Part shown: piece by piece, positions 24,858 through 33,539 of the stretch | Position numbering within the stretch: the first letter of the stretch is position 1 | Layout of the letters: each line of letters begins with the position of its first letter | Source of the DNA: [Clostridium] scindens | GTDB taxonomy: Bacteria > Bacillota > Clostridia > Lachnospirales > Lachnospiraceae | Direction of reading: 5' to 3' | Assembly (NCBI RefSeq): GCF_019597925.1 | Contig: NZ_CP080442.1 | Location: 2,894,001-2,958,000, forward strand | DNA: 64,000 bases | Notes under the pieces: generated by a model | Told to the model about the DNA's origin: nothing | The model's input: only the letters and a program-made list of their open reading frames with translations | Databases searched by the model: none | Position numbers and translations under genes: made by a program

Positions 24858-26162
24858 TCACATGCCACCCTCCCGTTCCTGACGCGTCTCATCCAGGTAA
24901 ATTACTTTTCCTCCATTTTGCCTGGACTCTTCCGCCGCAAGCGCAATGACATGGCTTTCTACGGAACGCGCAACAGAGGTTATGGTGTCATCTGCTTCCC
25001 CCTCTCCAGTAATCAAGTCAAGGAATGCTTCTACCATCCTTCTTTCGCCTCCGCCATGCCCTGAAAAGTCTTCCGCGAGTTTGGATACATCAATTATCTC
25101 TTCTTTCTTGCCAAATCTTGAAAGCGTAATCATGTTTGCCCCCATGTCCGCGATAATCTGCCCTCTGGTTCCCATAAACTTGGTATAGCGGGAAACATCC
25201 GGCGTAAATCCGCTCATAGCAAGGCTCATACTTGCTCCATCCGTCATCTCCATATTGACAATCTGATGGTCAACTACATTATTGTCACAATCGTAGACAC
25301 ATCTGCCATACGGCCCTTCCTCTATAGCCTTTCTAATGCTGGCCTCATCTGGGCGAGAGGACAGTACTTCCGCCGGCCACCCTACATTTCCGGCCAGCAC
25401 TCCTGTATCTTCATTGATTAAATAGATCTTCTCCGCATCAAAGATACAATCTTTTTTTGCTTTGCAGCCTTTCGTACATCGGCTTGCCGCCCCTGCGGGC
25501 GCATTTTCTTTCTTGAAATGATATGTATTTCCAAATGAAGATACGGATCTGCAAGTCTTGCCAGTAAGCCAAAGGTATAGATCCATATCGTGGCAGCATT
25601 TCTGCAGAATCATCGGGCTGGTAACATCAGAATTTGCCCAGTTGCCTCGCACAAAACTGTGGGCCTGATGCCAATATCCTACATTCATTATCCCCATGAC
25701 GCTGACTACATCACCAATAGTTCCAGAATCGATGATTCTTTTTATTTCCTGATAAAATGGCGTATATCTTAAAACATGGCATACTACGACGTTCCTTCCA
25801 TATTTTTCTGCTGCCTCCGCCACCATCCGACACTCCTTAAGGTTCGGCGATATCGGCTTTTCCAGAAGGATGTCATATCCTTTTTCCATTGCCTTTATTG
25901 CCTGCGTCGCATGCTGGCGATCCTGGGTTGTTATAAAGGCCGCATCTGCCAATTTATCCTGCTCCAGCATTTCTTCCGCACTGCTAAAACATTTTTCCAA
26001 AGGAATATGGTACCGCCCAGCCACCTCTTCTATCCTTTCAGGAATAGGGTCGGCTATCGCCACGATCTTCATGCGCTCAGGAAACATTTCCGCAAAAGGA
26101 GCATATACGTCCCTTCCGCGATTTCCTAATCCTGCAATCGCTACGGTTACTTGTCTACTCAT
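24858..26162 (-). CDS. Gfo/Idh/MocA family oxidoreductase
   Basis: A 434-residue NAD(P)-dependent oxidoreductase, probably acting on a sugar or cyclitol. The N-terminal Rossmann motif is VAIAGLGNRGRD, the catalytic block LLEKPISPNLKEC carries the family EKP, and the C-terminal alpha/beta domain contains QKCCHDMDLYLWLTG with the catalytic His-Asp. A cysteine-rich insert (SRCTKGCKAKKDC) may bind metal or be structural. The start at 26162 has GAGGAGG closely upstream. No sugar genes are adjacent, so the substrate is unknown. Confidence 0.88.
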   Translation of the reverse strand: MSRQVTVAIAGLGNRGRDVYAPFAEMFPERMKIVAIADPIPERIEEVAGRYHIPLEKCFSSAEEMLEQDKLADAAFITTQDRQHATQAIKAMEKGYDILLEKPISPNLKECRMVAEAAEKYGRNVVVCHVLRYTPFYQEIKRIIDSGTIGDVVSVMGIMNVGYWHQAHSFVRGNWANSDVTSPMILQKCCHDMDLYLWLTGKTCRSVSSFGNTYHFKKENAPAGAASRCTKGCKAKKDCIFDAEKIYLINEDTGVLAGNVGWPAEVLSSRPDEASIRKAIEEGPYGRCVYDCDNNVVDHQIVNMEMTDGASMSLAMSGFTPDVSRYTKFMGTRGQIIADMGANMITLSRFGKKEEIIDVSKLAEDFSGHGGGERRMVEAFLDLITGEGEADDTITSVARSVESHVIALAAEESRQNGGKVIYLDETRQEREGGM

Positions 26163-26218
26163 TTCTTCTTCCTCCTCTATCTGGAATCCTGCTATTTTTA
26201 ACACTTTATTACAGTCAC

Positions 26219-26256
26219 GAAAAGGAAGCGGCTGTCTCTGTCACTTCCTTTTTTGC
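26219..26256 (-). terminator. Terminator of the aminopeptidase gene
   Basis: A stem of about 9 bp (AAAAGGAAG, partner CTTCCTTTT) with T-rich flanks on both strands, 15 bases after the aminopeptidase stop. Confidence 0.6.
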
Positions 26257-26270
26257 TATCTTCCAATATT

Positions 26271-27668
26271 CTATTTAATTGCCAGAAAAGCCTTGTATCC
26301 TTTATAGGCTTCATAGACATCCGCCTTGCTGGTCACTTCCCAGGGCGCATGCATGCACAGCACTGCAACGCCGCTATCAATGACCTCCATGCCATAATTG
26401 GCCATAATATAGGCAATGGTGCCTCCTCCGCCAATATCCACCTTGCCCAGTTCAGCAAATTGATATGCAACTTCTTCGGCATCCATGGCATTGCGGATCA
26501 CGGCTAAATATTCAGCATTGGCATCATTAGACCCACTCTTTCCCCGGCTCCCTGTAAATTTATTAAATACCAGTCCTTTGGAGAAAAATGCAGAACTGCG
26601 TTTCTCAAAAGCCTCTGCAAACATTGGATCATAAGCAGCACTCACGTCAGAAGAAAGCATTTTGGAGTTCTGGAGGGCTCTTCTTACTTTCAGTTCGGAC
26701 TCGCTTCCGCTTAATGCCACAAGTTCTGCAATTACATTTTCAAAAAATCTGGAATGCATGCCTGTCGCGCCAACACTTCCAATCTCCTCTTTATCTACCA
26801 GAATGCAGCAAGCGGTGCGGTCAACCTTTTCTACATCCAGCATGGCAAATAGAGAGGTAAATGCGCACACGCGGTCATCCTGCCCATAGGCCATAATCAT
26901 GCTGCGGTCAAGTCCGCAATCTCTTGCGCGTCCTGCAGGCACAATCTCCAATTCAGCGGAAACGAAGTCTTCCTCTTCCATATTATAATATTCTTGAAGA
27001 AGTTTCATAATGTTGGCTTTGACCGCCTCTTTTTCTTCCTTGTCCAGATCGTCATTCTGTTCGATAGGACGGCTGCCAAAGAGCAGATCAAGTTTCTCGC
27101 CTTCTATCACGACATTCGCTTTTTTCTCTAACTGCTTGGATGCCAGGTGTACCAGAAGATCCGTAATCACAAATACCGGATCGTCATCTTTTTCCCCAAT
27201 ATTTACTTCCACAATTGTGCCGTCTTTCTTGGCGATAACACCGTGCAGAGCCAAAGGAAGCGTTACCCACTGATATTTTTTAATACCGCCATAGTAGTGC
27301 GTGTCCAGGTAAGCCAATTCTTCATTTTCGTAAAGAGGATTCTGCTTTACATCGATACGCGGGGAATCAATGTGCGCGCCCAGGATATTCATTCCATTCT
27401 CCAGCGGCTGCTCCCCTATATTGAAGATTGTAATGCTCTTGTCCATGCATACTGCATATACCTTGTCGCCTGGTTTCAGGCCGGCGTTGGATTTTTTAAC
27501 CTCGTCCAGGCTTTTGTAGCCTTTTTCTTCTATCATGCTGACCGTCAGTCTTATACACTCGCGCTCAGTCTTTCCTGCGTCAAGGCAGGATTTGTATTTT
27601 TCATTGGTCTGTTCTAATTCCTGCAATTGTGCAGGACTGTATGTTTTCCATGCATTTTTTCTGTCCAT
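26271..27668 (-). CDS. M18 family aminopeptidase
   Basis: A 465-residue zinc aminopeptidase of the aspartyl-aminopeptidase (M18) family. Metal-ligand and catalytic blocks: GAHIDSPRIDVK with the His and Asp ligands, VDKEEIGSVGATGMHS with the Glu pair, and a C-terminal VLCMHAPWEVTSKAD His ligand. Members are cytosolic and trim N-terminal acidic or neutral residues. The start at 27668 follows AAGGAG by 9 bases. A longer frame runs into the palindromic repeat region and is not credible. Confidence 0.9.
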   Translation of the reverse strand: MDRKNAWKTYSPAQLQELEQTNEKYKSCLDAGKTERECIRLTVSMIEEKGYKSLDEVKKSNAGLKPGDKVYAVCMDKSITIFNIGEQPLENGMNILGAHIDSPRIDVKQNPLYENEELAYLDTHYYGGIKKYQWVTLPLALHGVIAKKDGTIVEVNIGEKDDDPVFVITDLLVHLASKQLEKKANVVIEGEKLDLLFGSRPIEQNDDLDKEEKEAVKANIMKLLQEYYNMEEEDFVSAELEIVPAGRARDCGLDRSMIMAYGQDDRVCAFTSLFAMLDVEKVDRTACCILVDKEEIGSVGATGMHSRFFENVIAELVALSGSESELKVRRALQNSKMLSSDVSAAYDPMFAEAFEKRSSAFFSKGLVFNKFTGSRGKSGSNDANAEYLAVIRNAMDAEEVAYQFAELGKVDIGGGGTIAYIMANYGMEVIDSGVAVLCMHAPWEVTSKADVYEAYKGYKAFLAIK

Positions 27669-27765
27669 TGTTTTAATCTCCTTTCGTTCATTATAGTATA
27701 ACACAGGATAGCACCATATGACACGTAACATTTTTAACATGAACGCGTAACACTTTTAACTTTAG

Positions 27766-27794
27766 CACGTAACATTTTTAAAAAATGTTACGTG
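27766..27794. repeat. REP-like palindrome, left side of the RAYT unit
   Basis: CACGTAACATTTTT joined to its inverted partner, 29 bases. Single half-copies occur just to the left at 27722-27735 and, degenerate, at 27745-27753. Confidence 0.85.
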
Positions 27795-27860
27795 TTCCAC
27801 CTGCATAACTGGTGTACTTTTCTGTTCAAACTGGTGTGTAAATATGAAAAATACCCTGTG
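27787..27860 (+). repeat. Left inverted repeat of the RAYT unit
   Basis: Aligns over its length with the reverse complement of 28664-28738. The 33 bases 27828-27860 are identical to the complement of 28664-28696. It contains two copies of an AACTGGTGT motif. It begins 8 bases beyond the transposase stop codon. Confidence 0.85.
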
Positions 27861-27868
27861 CACTTTTG

Positions 27869-28638
27869 TTATCCATTATCAACTTGATTCTTCACCATAA
27901 TGCATATATCCCGCGCTTTGCGCATTGATACTTTTAGCGTTTGCCTTATCTGTTGAATATATTCTTCTCGGTTTTCTTTTTCTTCAAATATTTGGCTTAA
28001 TAGAAGAAGTTCTTTTTTTGCAAATAGTTCCTTTGCCAAGTTCAAAGCTACTTCTCTTCTTTGTTCCTCAACTTCGCTAGTAATATCTTGAAAAATTTGA
28101 TTATGAATATAACTAAATTCATGAAACTCTTCGAAATCGTTATACGTTTTGAAATGTTTTTTATACATTTCAAATGCCTTTTCGCAGATCAATCCTTTGG
28201 TTTCTGTAAAATATTCGCCCATACTGCTATATTTATATCGGACAACCCTTTTTACCATATTTGCCTTTACTGGATTCAAATGGATATATCTGAGACAAGT
28301 CCAGTAATATGACTCACTCTCAATACATTCACTCATAAAACGATTCTGAAAAACATGACCGTTTCTATTGTGCTTAAAATTGTAATAAAATGCGTATTTT
28401 GCCAAGACTCTGGCCATAAATGATGATAATTCATTAAGTTCTGCCCTGATGATAAAGTGGGCATGATTAGACATGATACAATAAGCATAAATTTCTATGC
28501 CGTATTTCTCTTTAAACTCCAGAATAATTTTTTCAGATAAACTTTTTCGCGTTGCTGATCAAATATCCTTTCTTTATTGATTCCTTTTACTACCACATGA
28601 TATAAGCCGGTAAAACTTTCCCGCCTTCTTCTGTTTTT
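27869..28638 (-). pseudogene. REP-associated tyrosine transposase (Y1_Tnp, IS200-like), frame-broken
   Basis: Single-strand DNA transposase of the HUH-Y1 type. The N-terminal part (RRRRESFTGLYHVVVKGINK) lies in one frame to about 28530. The rest continues in the -1 frame with CIMSNHAHF (HUH motif) and LRYIHLNPVKANMV carrying the catalytic Tyr. The frames join at a run of six A on the coding strand (plus-strand T run at 28528-28533); one more A, or a -1 ribosomal shift, restores a product of about 256 residues. I set the start at a GTG (28638) behind AAGGGG. An in-frame ATG at 28680 lies inside the inverted repeat. Confidence 0.82.
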
Positions 28639-28663
28639 CACAATACCCCTTCTTTCATTATTA

Positions 28664-28738
28664 CACAGGGTATTTTTCATATTTACACACCAGTTTAGGA
28701 AATATTACACACCTGTTATGTCACATGGACACGTAACA
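28664..28738 (-). repeat. Right inverted repeat of the RAYT unit
   Basis: Complement of the left repeat, perfect over the 33 bases 28664-28696, then imperfect outward with two AAC(T/A)GGTGTGTAA motifs. Its inner end overlaps the first codons of the longest transposase frame. Confidence 0.85.
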
Positions 28739-28780
28739 CTTTTTAAAAGTGTTACGTGTCCATGTGAAAAATGTTACGTG
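28722..28780. repeat. REP-like palindromes, right side of the RAYT unit
   Basis: A 45-base palindrome (28722-28766, CACATGGACACGTAACAC and its complement) followed by one more half-copy ending at 28780. It abuts the 3' end of kbl. Confidence 0.85.
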
Positions 28781-28793
28781 TTCATTATTTCCA

Positions 28794-29987
28794 TTATTTC
28801 ATCTCTTCGCGCACTTCTTTGAAGCACTTAACGATAAAATCGATATCCTCTTTTGTATGGCTTGCGCATACCTGGGTACGGATTCTTGCTTTTCCCTTCG
28901 GCACTACCGGATAGGAGAATGCAACTACATAAACGCCTTTGTCCATCATGCGTTTTGCAAATTCTGCTGCAGTCTTCTCATCGTACAGCATAACCGGTAC
29001 GCATGGGTGGGTTCCTGGTATAATATCGAATCCGTTGTCTACCAGTTCCTTACGGTAGTATGCGGTTACTTCTTCCAGATGGTCACGCAGTTCCGTGCTT
29101 TCATCCAGCATATCGAACAATTCGATGCTTGCGCCTGCGATTGCTGGTGCAAGGGAGTTGGAGAATAAGTACGGACGGCTTCTCTGGCGAAGGAGGTCGA
29201 TGATTTCCTTACGTCCTGACGTATATCCGCCGGATGCTCCGCCTAATGCTTTTCCAAGGGTTCCTGTGATAATGTCCACACGTCCCTGTACTCCGCAGTA
29301 TTCCGGTGTTCCACGGCCTGTCTTTCCTACGAATCCTACTGCATGGCTGTCGTCTACCATAACCAGCGCATTATACTTGTCCGCAAGATCGCATACGCCT
29401 TTTAAGTTGCAGATGATTCCGTCCATAGAGAATACGCCGTCAGTGGCGATCAATTTAACTCTTGCTCCAGCTTCATCTGCTTCTTTTAATTTTGCTTCCA
29501 GATCTTCCATATCGTTATTCTTATAGCGGAAACGTTTTGCCTTGCAGAGACGTACGCCGTCAATAATGGAAGCATGGTTTAATTCGTCGCTGATCACCGC
29601 ATCTTCTGCTGTAAGAATTGTCTCAAATAATCCTCCGTTAGCATCGAAGCAGGAAGAATAAAGAATCGTGTCATCGGTTCCCAGGAAATCAGAAATCTTT
29701 TTCTCTAACTTCTTATGTATATCCTGCGTTCCGCAGATGAAACGAACGGAGGCAACTCCATATCCCTTTTCATCATATGTTTTCTTTGCTGCCTCGATCA
29801 GGCGCGGACTGTCGCCCAGTCCAAGATAGTTATTCGCGCACATGCAGAGAAGTTCTCTGCCGTCTTCCATCGTTACTTTAGCTCCCTGAGGAGATACGAA
29901 CGGAGCCTCGCCCTTAAAAAGGCCTGCTTCTTTAATATCCTCTACTTCTTTCGTATAAATGCTTAAAATATCGTCTTTACGTGCCAT
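28794..29987 (-). CDS. kbl: Glycine C-acetyltransferase (2-amino-3-ketobutyrate CoA ligase)
   Basis: A 397-residue PLP enzyme of the alpha-oxoamine synthase family, cleaving 2-amino-3-oxobutyrate with CoA to glycine and acetyl-CoA. Seen: CANNYLGLGDSP, VMVDDSHAVGFVG, the PLP-lysine block ITGTLGKALGGASGGY and SNSLAPAIAG. The ATG at 29987 lies behind GGAAGGG. It follows tdh by 29 bases, forming the classical threonine dehydrogenase pathway. Its 3' end touches the REP-like palindromes. Confidence 0.95.
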   Translation of the reverse strand: MARKDDILSIYTKEVEDIKEAGLFKGEAPFVSPQGAKVTMEDGRELLCMCANNYLGLGDSPRLIEAAKKTYDEKGYGVASVRFICGTQDIHKKLEKKISDFLGTDDTILYSSCFDANGGLFETILTAEDAVISDELNHASIIDGVRLCKAKRFRYKNNDMEDLEAKLKEADEAGARVKLIATDGVFSMDGIICNLKGVCDLADKYNALVMVDDSHAVGFVGKTGRGTPEYCGVQGRVDIITGTLGKALGGASGGYTSGRKEIIDLLRQRSRPYLFSNSLAPAIAGASIELFDMLDESTELRDHLEEVTAYYRKELVDNGFDIIPGTHPCVPVMLYDEKTAAEFAKRMMDKGVYVVAFSYPVVPKGKARIRTQVCASHTKEDIDFIVKCFKEVREEMK

Positions 29988-30016
29988 TGGTATCAACCCT
30001 TCCTTTTTCTTATTTA

Positions 30017-31081
30017 TTAATCATTAACATGCGCCCAGTCTAAGATGACTTTTCCGGACATTCCGGAAATCATTGCCTCAAAGCCTTTTTCGTAGTCTTT
30101 GATATCAAAGCGGTGCGTGATGATATCAGAGATATCAAGGCCTGCCTGAAGCATTGTGGACATCTTGTACCAGGTATCCCAAACCTTTCTTCCATAGATT
30201 CCTCTAAGGTTCAGTCCGTTAAAGATTACCGTCTCAAGGTCTACCGTAGCATCTGTTCTCTGAAGTCCCAGAAGAGCGATCTTTCCGCCGTGCTTCATAT
30301 TATGGATCATATCGCCAAGTCCTGCCTGAGATCCGGACATTTCAAGTCCTACGTCAAATCCTTCTGTCATGCCGATCTCTTTCATAACATCAGCCAGTTT
30401 CTCTTCTTTAAGATTAACGGTTCTGGTCGCGCCCAATTTCTTTGCAAGGTCCAGGCGGTAGTCGTTCAAGTCTGTCACAACAACATGTCTTGCTCCAGAG
30501 AATTTTACGATTGCCGCTGCCATGATACCGATCGGGCCTGCTCCTGCGATCAGGACATCTTCGCCCAGAACTTCATAAGAGAGGGCTGTATGCGTAGCAT
30601 TTCCAAATGGATCGAAAATTGCATACATCTCTTCCGGAATTGCCGGGTTGCATGGCCATACATTGGAGGAAGGAATTACAAGATACTCGGCAAATGCTCC
30701 GTTTCTGTTAACGCCCACGCCCTTTGCATCCTTGCAGTTTTCCTTATGGCCTTCCAGGCAGTTCCTGCATTTGCCGCAAGTAATATGGCCTTCGCCGGAT
30801 ACCAGATCCCCAATCTTAAATCCCTGTACGCCGTCTCCTACTTCCACGATCTCTCCAACGTACTCGTGTCCTGCAGTAAGTCCAATCGGAATTGTATGCT
30901 GTGCCCAATCATTCCACTGGTAAATATGTACATCTGTTCCACAAATCGCGGTTTTGTGAATCTTAATCTTAACATCATTCGGCCCAACTTCTGGAATTGG
31001 GACTCTCTTCATCCACAAGCCTTCTTCCGGCTTTTCTTTTACGAGTGCCCACATCATTCCATCATTCTTAATTTCTACCAT
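30017..31081 (-). CDS. tdh: L-threonine 3-dehydrogenase
   Basis: A 354-residue zinc alcohol-dehydrogenase-fold enzyme oxidising threonine to 2-amino-3-oxobutyrate. Seen: catalytic zinc site AICGTDVHIYQWNDW, GHEYVGEIVEVGDG, the structural zinc cysteines CGKCRNCLEGHKENC, and the NAD fold VLIAGAGPIGIMAAA. The IYQW and WNDW features are typical of threonine rather than sorbitol dehydrogenase. GGGAGG precedes the start. The kbl neighbour and divergent sstT confirm the threonine context. Confidence 0.95.
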   Translation of the reverse strand: MVEIKNDGMMWALVKEKPEEGLWMKRVPIPEVGPNDVKIKIHKTAICGTDVHIYQWNDWAQHTIPIGLTAGHEYVGEIVEVGDGVQGFKIGDLVSGEGHITCGKCRNCLEGHKENCKDAKGVGVNRNGAFAEYLVIPSSNVWPCNPAIPEEMYAIFDPFGNATHTALSYEVLGEDVLIAGAGPIGIMAAAIVKFSGARHVVVTDLNDYRLDLAKKLGATRTVNLKEEKLADVMKEIGMTEGFDVGLEMSGSQAGLGDMIHNMKHGGKIALLGLQRTDATVDLETVIFNGLNLRGIYGRKVWDTWYKMSTMLQAGLDISDIITHRFDIKDYEKGFEAMISGMSGKVILDWAHVND

Positions 31082-31134
31082 GATTAAAACCTCCCAATTT
31101 TTTTCGTCTACCCCAGACGATTCTTTTCGTGTTA

Positions 31135-31163
31135 ATTATAGCACCCATTTTCTCCATATACAA
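31135..31163 (-). promoter_or_regulatory. Promoter of tdh-kbl
   Basis: Minus strand TTGTAT (31158-31163), 17 bases, TATAAT (31135-31140), 53 bases before the tdh start. Confidence 0.75.
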
Positions 31164-31374
31164 TGACGGATTCTAATTTTCCTTGTACAATACTCCCTAT
31201 TTTTTGCATAATCGCCCATTTTTTGATGTCATTAATTTACAAAAAAAGATTGTTAAATTTTAATTTATGTAGCATTATCCACAAGTTTATGAGATAATGG
31301 TTATACGTTGGGGAAAACGAAACTAAAAAGAAAGAGAGGAAAGCAGGTATATTTATTGTACATATATCTGCGAA

Positions 31375-32649
31375 ATGAGAAACATGAAAAACATTATTAA
31401 CAAATGGAACAGTGTCAGCCTTGTACTCAGGATCATCTGCGGATTAATTCTTGGTATTATTCTCGGTCTGACTGTTCCACAGGCATCAGGAATTTCTATT
31501 CTGGGTCAATTATTCGTAGGAGCCCTGAAAGGTGTTGCTCCAATCCTGGTATTCTTCCTCGTTATGAGTGCTTTATGCCGTATGGGGAAAGGTCAGAAGA
31601 CAAACATGAAATTTATTGTTATTCTGTATCTTCTCGGCAACCTTCTATCTGCGCTTGTAGCCGTACTGGCAAGTTACGTCGCTCCTATTACGCTGACGCT
31701 TACCGAGGCTGCTGAAAGTGACGTCGCACCTCCGAGCGGTGTAGTAGAAGTATTGACCAACCTGCTTATGAACGTTGTGGCAAACCCGGTAGACTCCATC
31801 GTAAATGCAAACTATATTGGTATTCTTGCGTGGGCGGTTATCTTCGGTATTGCCCTTAAAAAAGCAAGCGACGGTACAAAGACAGCGCTTGATAACATTT
31901 CCGAGGCTGTTGCACAGGCTGTTAAATGGATCATCAGTTGTGCGCCGTTCGGTATTATGGGTCTTATTTTCGCAACGATCTCCACAGAGGGACTGGGTGC
32001 TCTGCTTACATACGGAAGACTGATCGTGGTACTTGTAGGCTCTATGGCATTTGTGGCACTGGTTATGAATCCAATTATCGTATTCCTCTGCACAAGGACA
32101 AATCCATTCCCGCTTGTATTCAAATGTCTTTCAAGGAGTTTTATTACTGCATTCTTTACAAGAAGTTCCGCAGCAAATATCCCTGTAAATATGGAACTTT
32201 GTGAAGATATGGGTCTGGATGAGGATACTTATTCTATCTCCATTCCTCTCGGAGCAACCATCAACATGGCCGGAGCAGCTATCACCATCTCAACAATGGC
32301 ATTGGCTGCCGCACATACAATGGGTATCTCCGTAGACTTCCCGACCGCATTCATCCTCTGCGTATTATCTGCGCTGAGTGCTGCCGGTGCATCCGGTGTT
32401 GCAGGCGGTTCTCTTCTTCTGATTCCTATGGCATGTAGTTTATTTGGTATCTCCAATGACGTGGCAATGCAGGTTGTAGGCGTTGGTTTCATTGTAGGCG
32501 TTATTCAGGATTCCTGCGAGACAGGACTGAACTCTTCTACCGACGTTCTCTATACGGCATGTGCTGAATTGAGAGATAGAAGAAAACATCCGGAAAGATA
32601 CACGACCGAAATTAACATTCATGCAAAAAAGAGAAAAACTGAAGCATAA
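31375..32649 (+). CDS. sstT: Sodium:serine/threonine symporter
   Basis: A 424-residue DAACS-family membrane transporter (about eight helices plus hairpins), close in length to E. coli SstT. Seen: ALKGVAPILVFFLVMSAL, FTRSSAANIPVNMELCEDMG, ATINMAGAAITISTMALA, and the SAAGASGVAGGSLLLIPMA Na+/substrate region. It imports threonine and serine, feeding the divergent tdh-kbl pathway. The start is uncertain: ATGs at 31375 and 31384 have no near ribosome binding site. The nearest purine-rich stretch (about 31333-31347) better fits a 14-codon leader frame at 31356-31400 that overlaps both. Confidence 0.9.
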   Translation: MRNMKNIINKWNSVSLVLRIICGLILGIILGLTVPQASGISILGQLFVGALKGVAPILVFFLVMSALCRMGKGQKTNMKFIVILYLLGNLLSALVAVLASYVAPITLTLTEAAESDVAPPSGVVEVLTNLLMNVVANPVDSIVNANYIGILAWAVIFGIALKKASDGTKTALDNISEAVAQAVKWIISCAPFGIMGLIFATISTEGLGALLTYGRLIVVLVGSMAFVALVMNPIIVFLCTRTNPFPLVFKCLSRSFITAFFTRSSAANIPVNMELCEDMGLDEDTYSISIPLGATINMAGAAITISTMALAAAHTMGISVDFPTAFILCVLSALSAAGASGVAGGSLLLIPMACSLFGISNDVAMQVVGVGFIVGVIQDSCETGLNSSTDVLYTACAELRDRRKHPERYTTEINIHAKKRKTEA

Positions 32650-32675
32650 AAGCCAGATTACAAAAGAATATCCAA

Positions 32676-32720
32676 AAAGGGGCTGTCGGTTCAATACCGA
32701 TTTTAGCCCCTTTCTTTTTT
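32676..32720 (+). terminator. Bidirectional terminator between sstT and the pentapeptide-repeat gene
   Basis: AAAGGGGCT stem (32676-32684) with partner 32705-32713 and T runs on both strands. Confidence 0.85.
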
Positions 32721-32789
32721 GAATCATTTGAAAAAGTTAGAGGAAGGGCATGACCAGCATCGGTCGCACTCTTCCTCAAAATGAATGTC

Positions 32790-33501
32790 CTATCCCAGAT
32801 AGGCAATCGCCTCTTCCCGGGTCATCCACACGTGTATTCCGCCTCCGGAATCTACAAAGCGGTCCGGGTTAAAGTTCTTTGCATATACCATCTCGCCTGC
32901 CCGGTACACAAAGTTCTCATCCACGTAGGCATGGGCATCTTCGTAGTTCTCTTTGTAATCCACGCTCTTGATGGTAAGCACCTTGGCCTTGTCGCACCGT
33001 ACCTCGTTGGTGGTGCCGGATACGCGCTTTGCATCTCTTGGTATCAGCAGCTGCACGATCCGTCTGCCATAGCACACCTTCCACCCAATGAATGGCTCCG
33101 TCTCCGGACAATAAAGATGAAAATATTTTGTCTTATCATCCGTCTTTATATCCGTAAGATCTGCCCGCTCCAGGGCCGATGCCAGCATATTTGCCCCCCC
33201 TGATATCCGCGCCAGCCATATTGCATCCCCGCAGGTCAGCCGAGTGCAGATCTGCTCCGGAAAGGTTCGTACCCCGCAGGGTCGAGCCTCCGAAAAATGC
33301 ATTGTCAGCCTTAATATAAGCCATATTCGCTCCATCCAGATTCACATTACGGATATCGCTTTTATTAAAGTTGATGTTGTGAAGATCCCAGCCTGACAAA
33401 TCCATATCCTCCAGCAAAATGCCGTGCAGATCCAGTTGTTCTGCCGTCTTCCGGTTCCTAATTTTCTCTTCCAGTTCTTCCCGTGTCAATTTTCGAAGCA
33501 T
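32790..33501 (-). pseudogene. Pentapeptide-repeat protein, interrupted by a frameshift at a G7 run
   Basis: The first frame (33501 to about 33190) encodes an N-terminal helix and pentapeptide repeats such as ADLHSADLRGCNMAGADIRG, then leaves the repeat pattern. The other frame resumes with ANMLASALERADLTDIKTDD and a C-terminal domain of about 120 residues I do not recognise (KYFHLYCPETEPFIGW). The switch falls at seven consecutive G on the coding strand (plus-strand C run 33194-33200); six G would restore one reading frame. It could be a real pseudogene, phase variation or a sequencing error. Pentapeptide repeats form right-handed beta helices; no function is assigned. Confidence 0.75.
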
Positions 33502-33539
33502 GACCCTCTCCCTCTCATATACGAATAATCTATTGTATA

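Larger units (their letters stand above)
27722..28780. mobile_element. RAYT (REP-associated tyrosine transposase) unit with long inverted repeats and flanking palindromes
   Basis: A compact unit: outer CACGTAACA-based palindromes on both sides, then inverted repeats of about 75 bases (27787-27860 and 28664-28738, innermost 33 bases identical), enclosing one broken RAYT gene. The structure resembles REP/RAYT units described mainly in gammaproteobacteria. No short target duplication was identified by eye. The palindrome core also occurs alone at 38640-38712. Confidence 0.8.

Noticed and set aside
30113..31087. 324-codon plus-strand open frame opposite tdh
   Set aside because: It mirrors the threonine dehydrogenase gene, whose zinc and NAD motifs are complete on the other strand.
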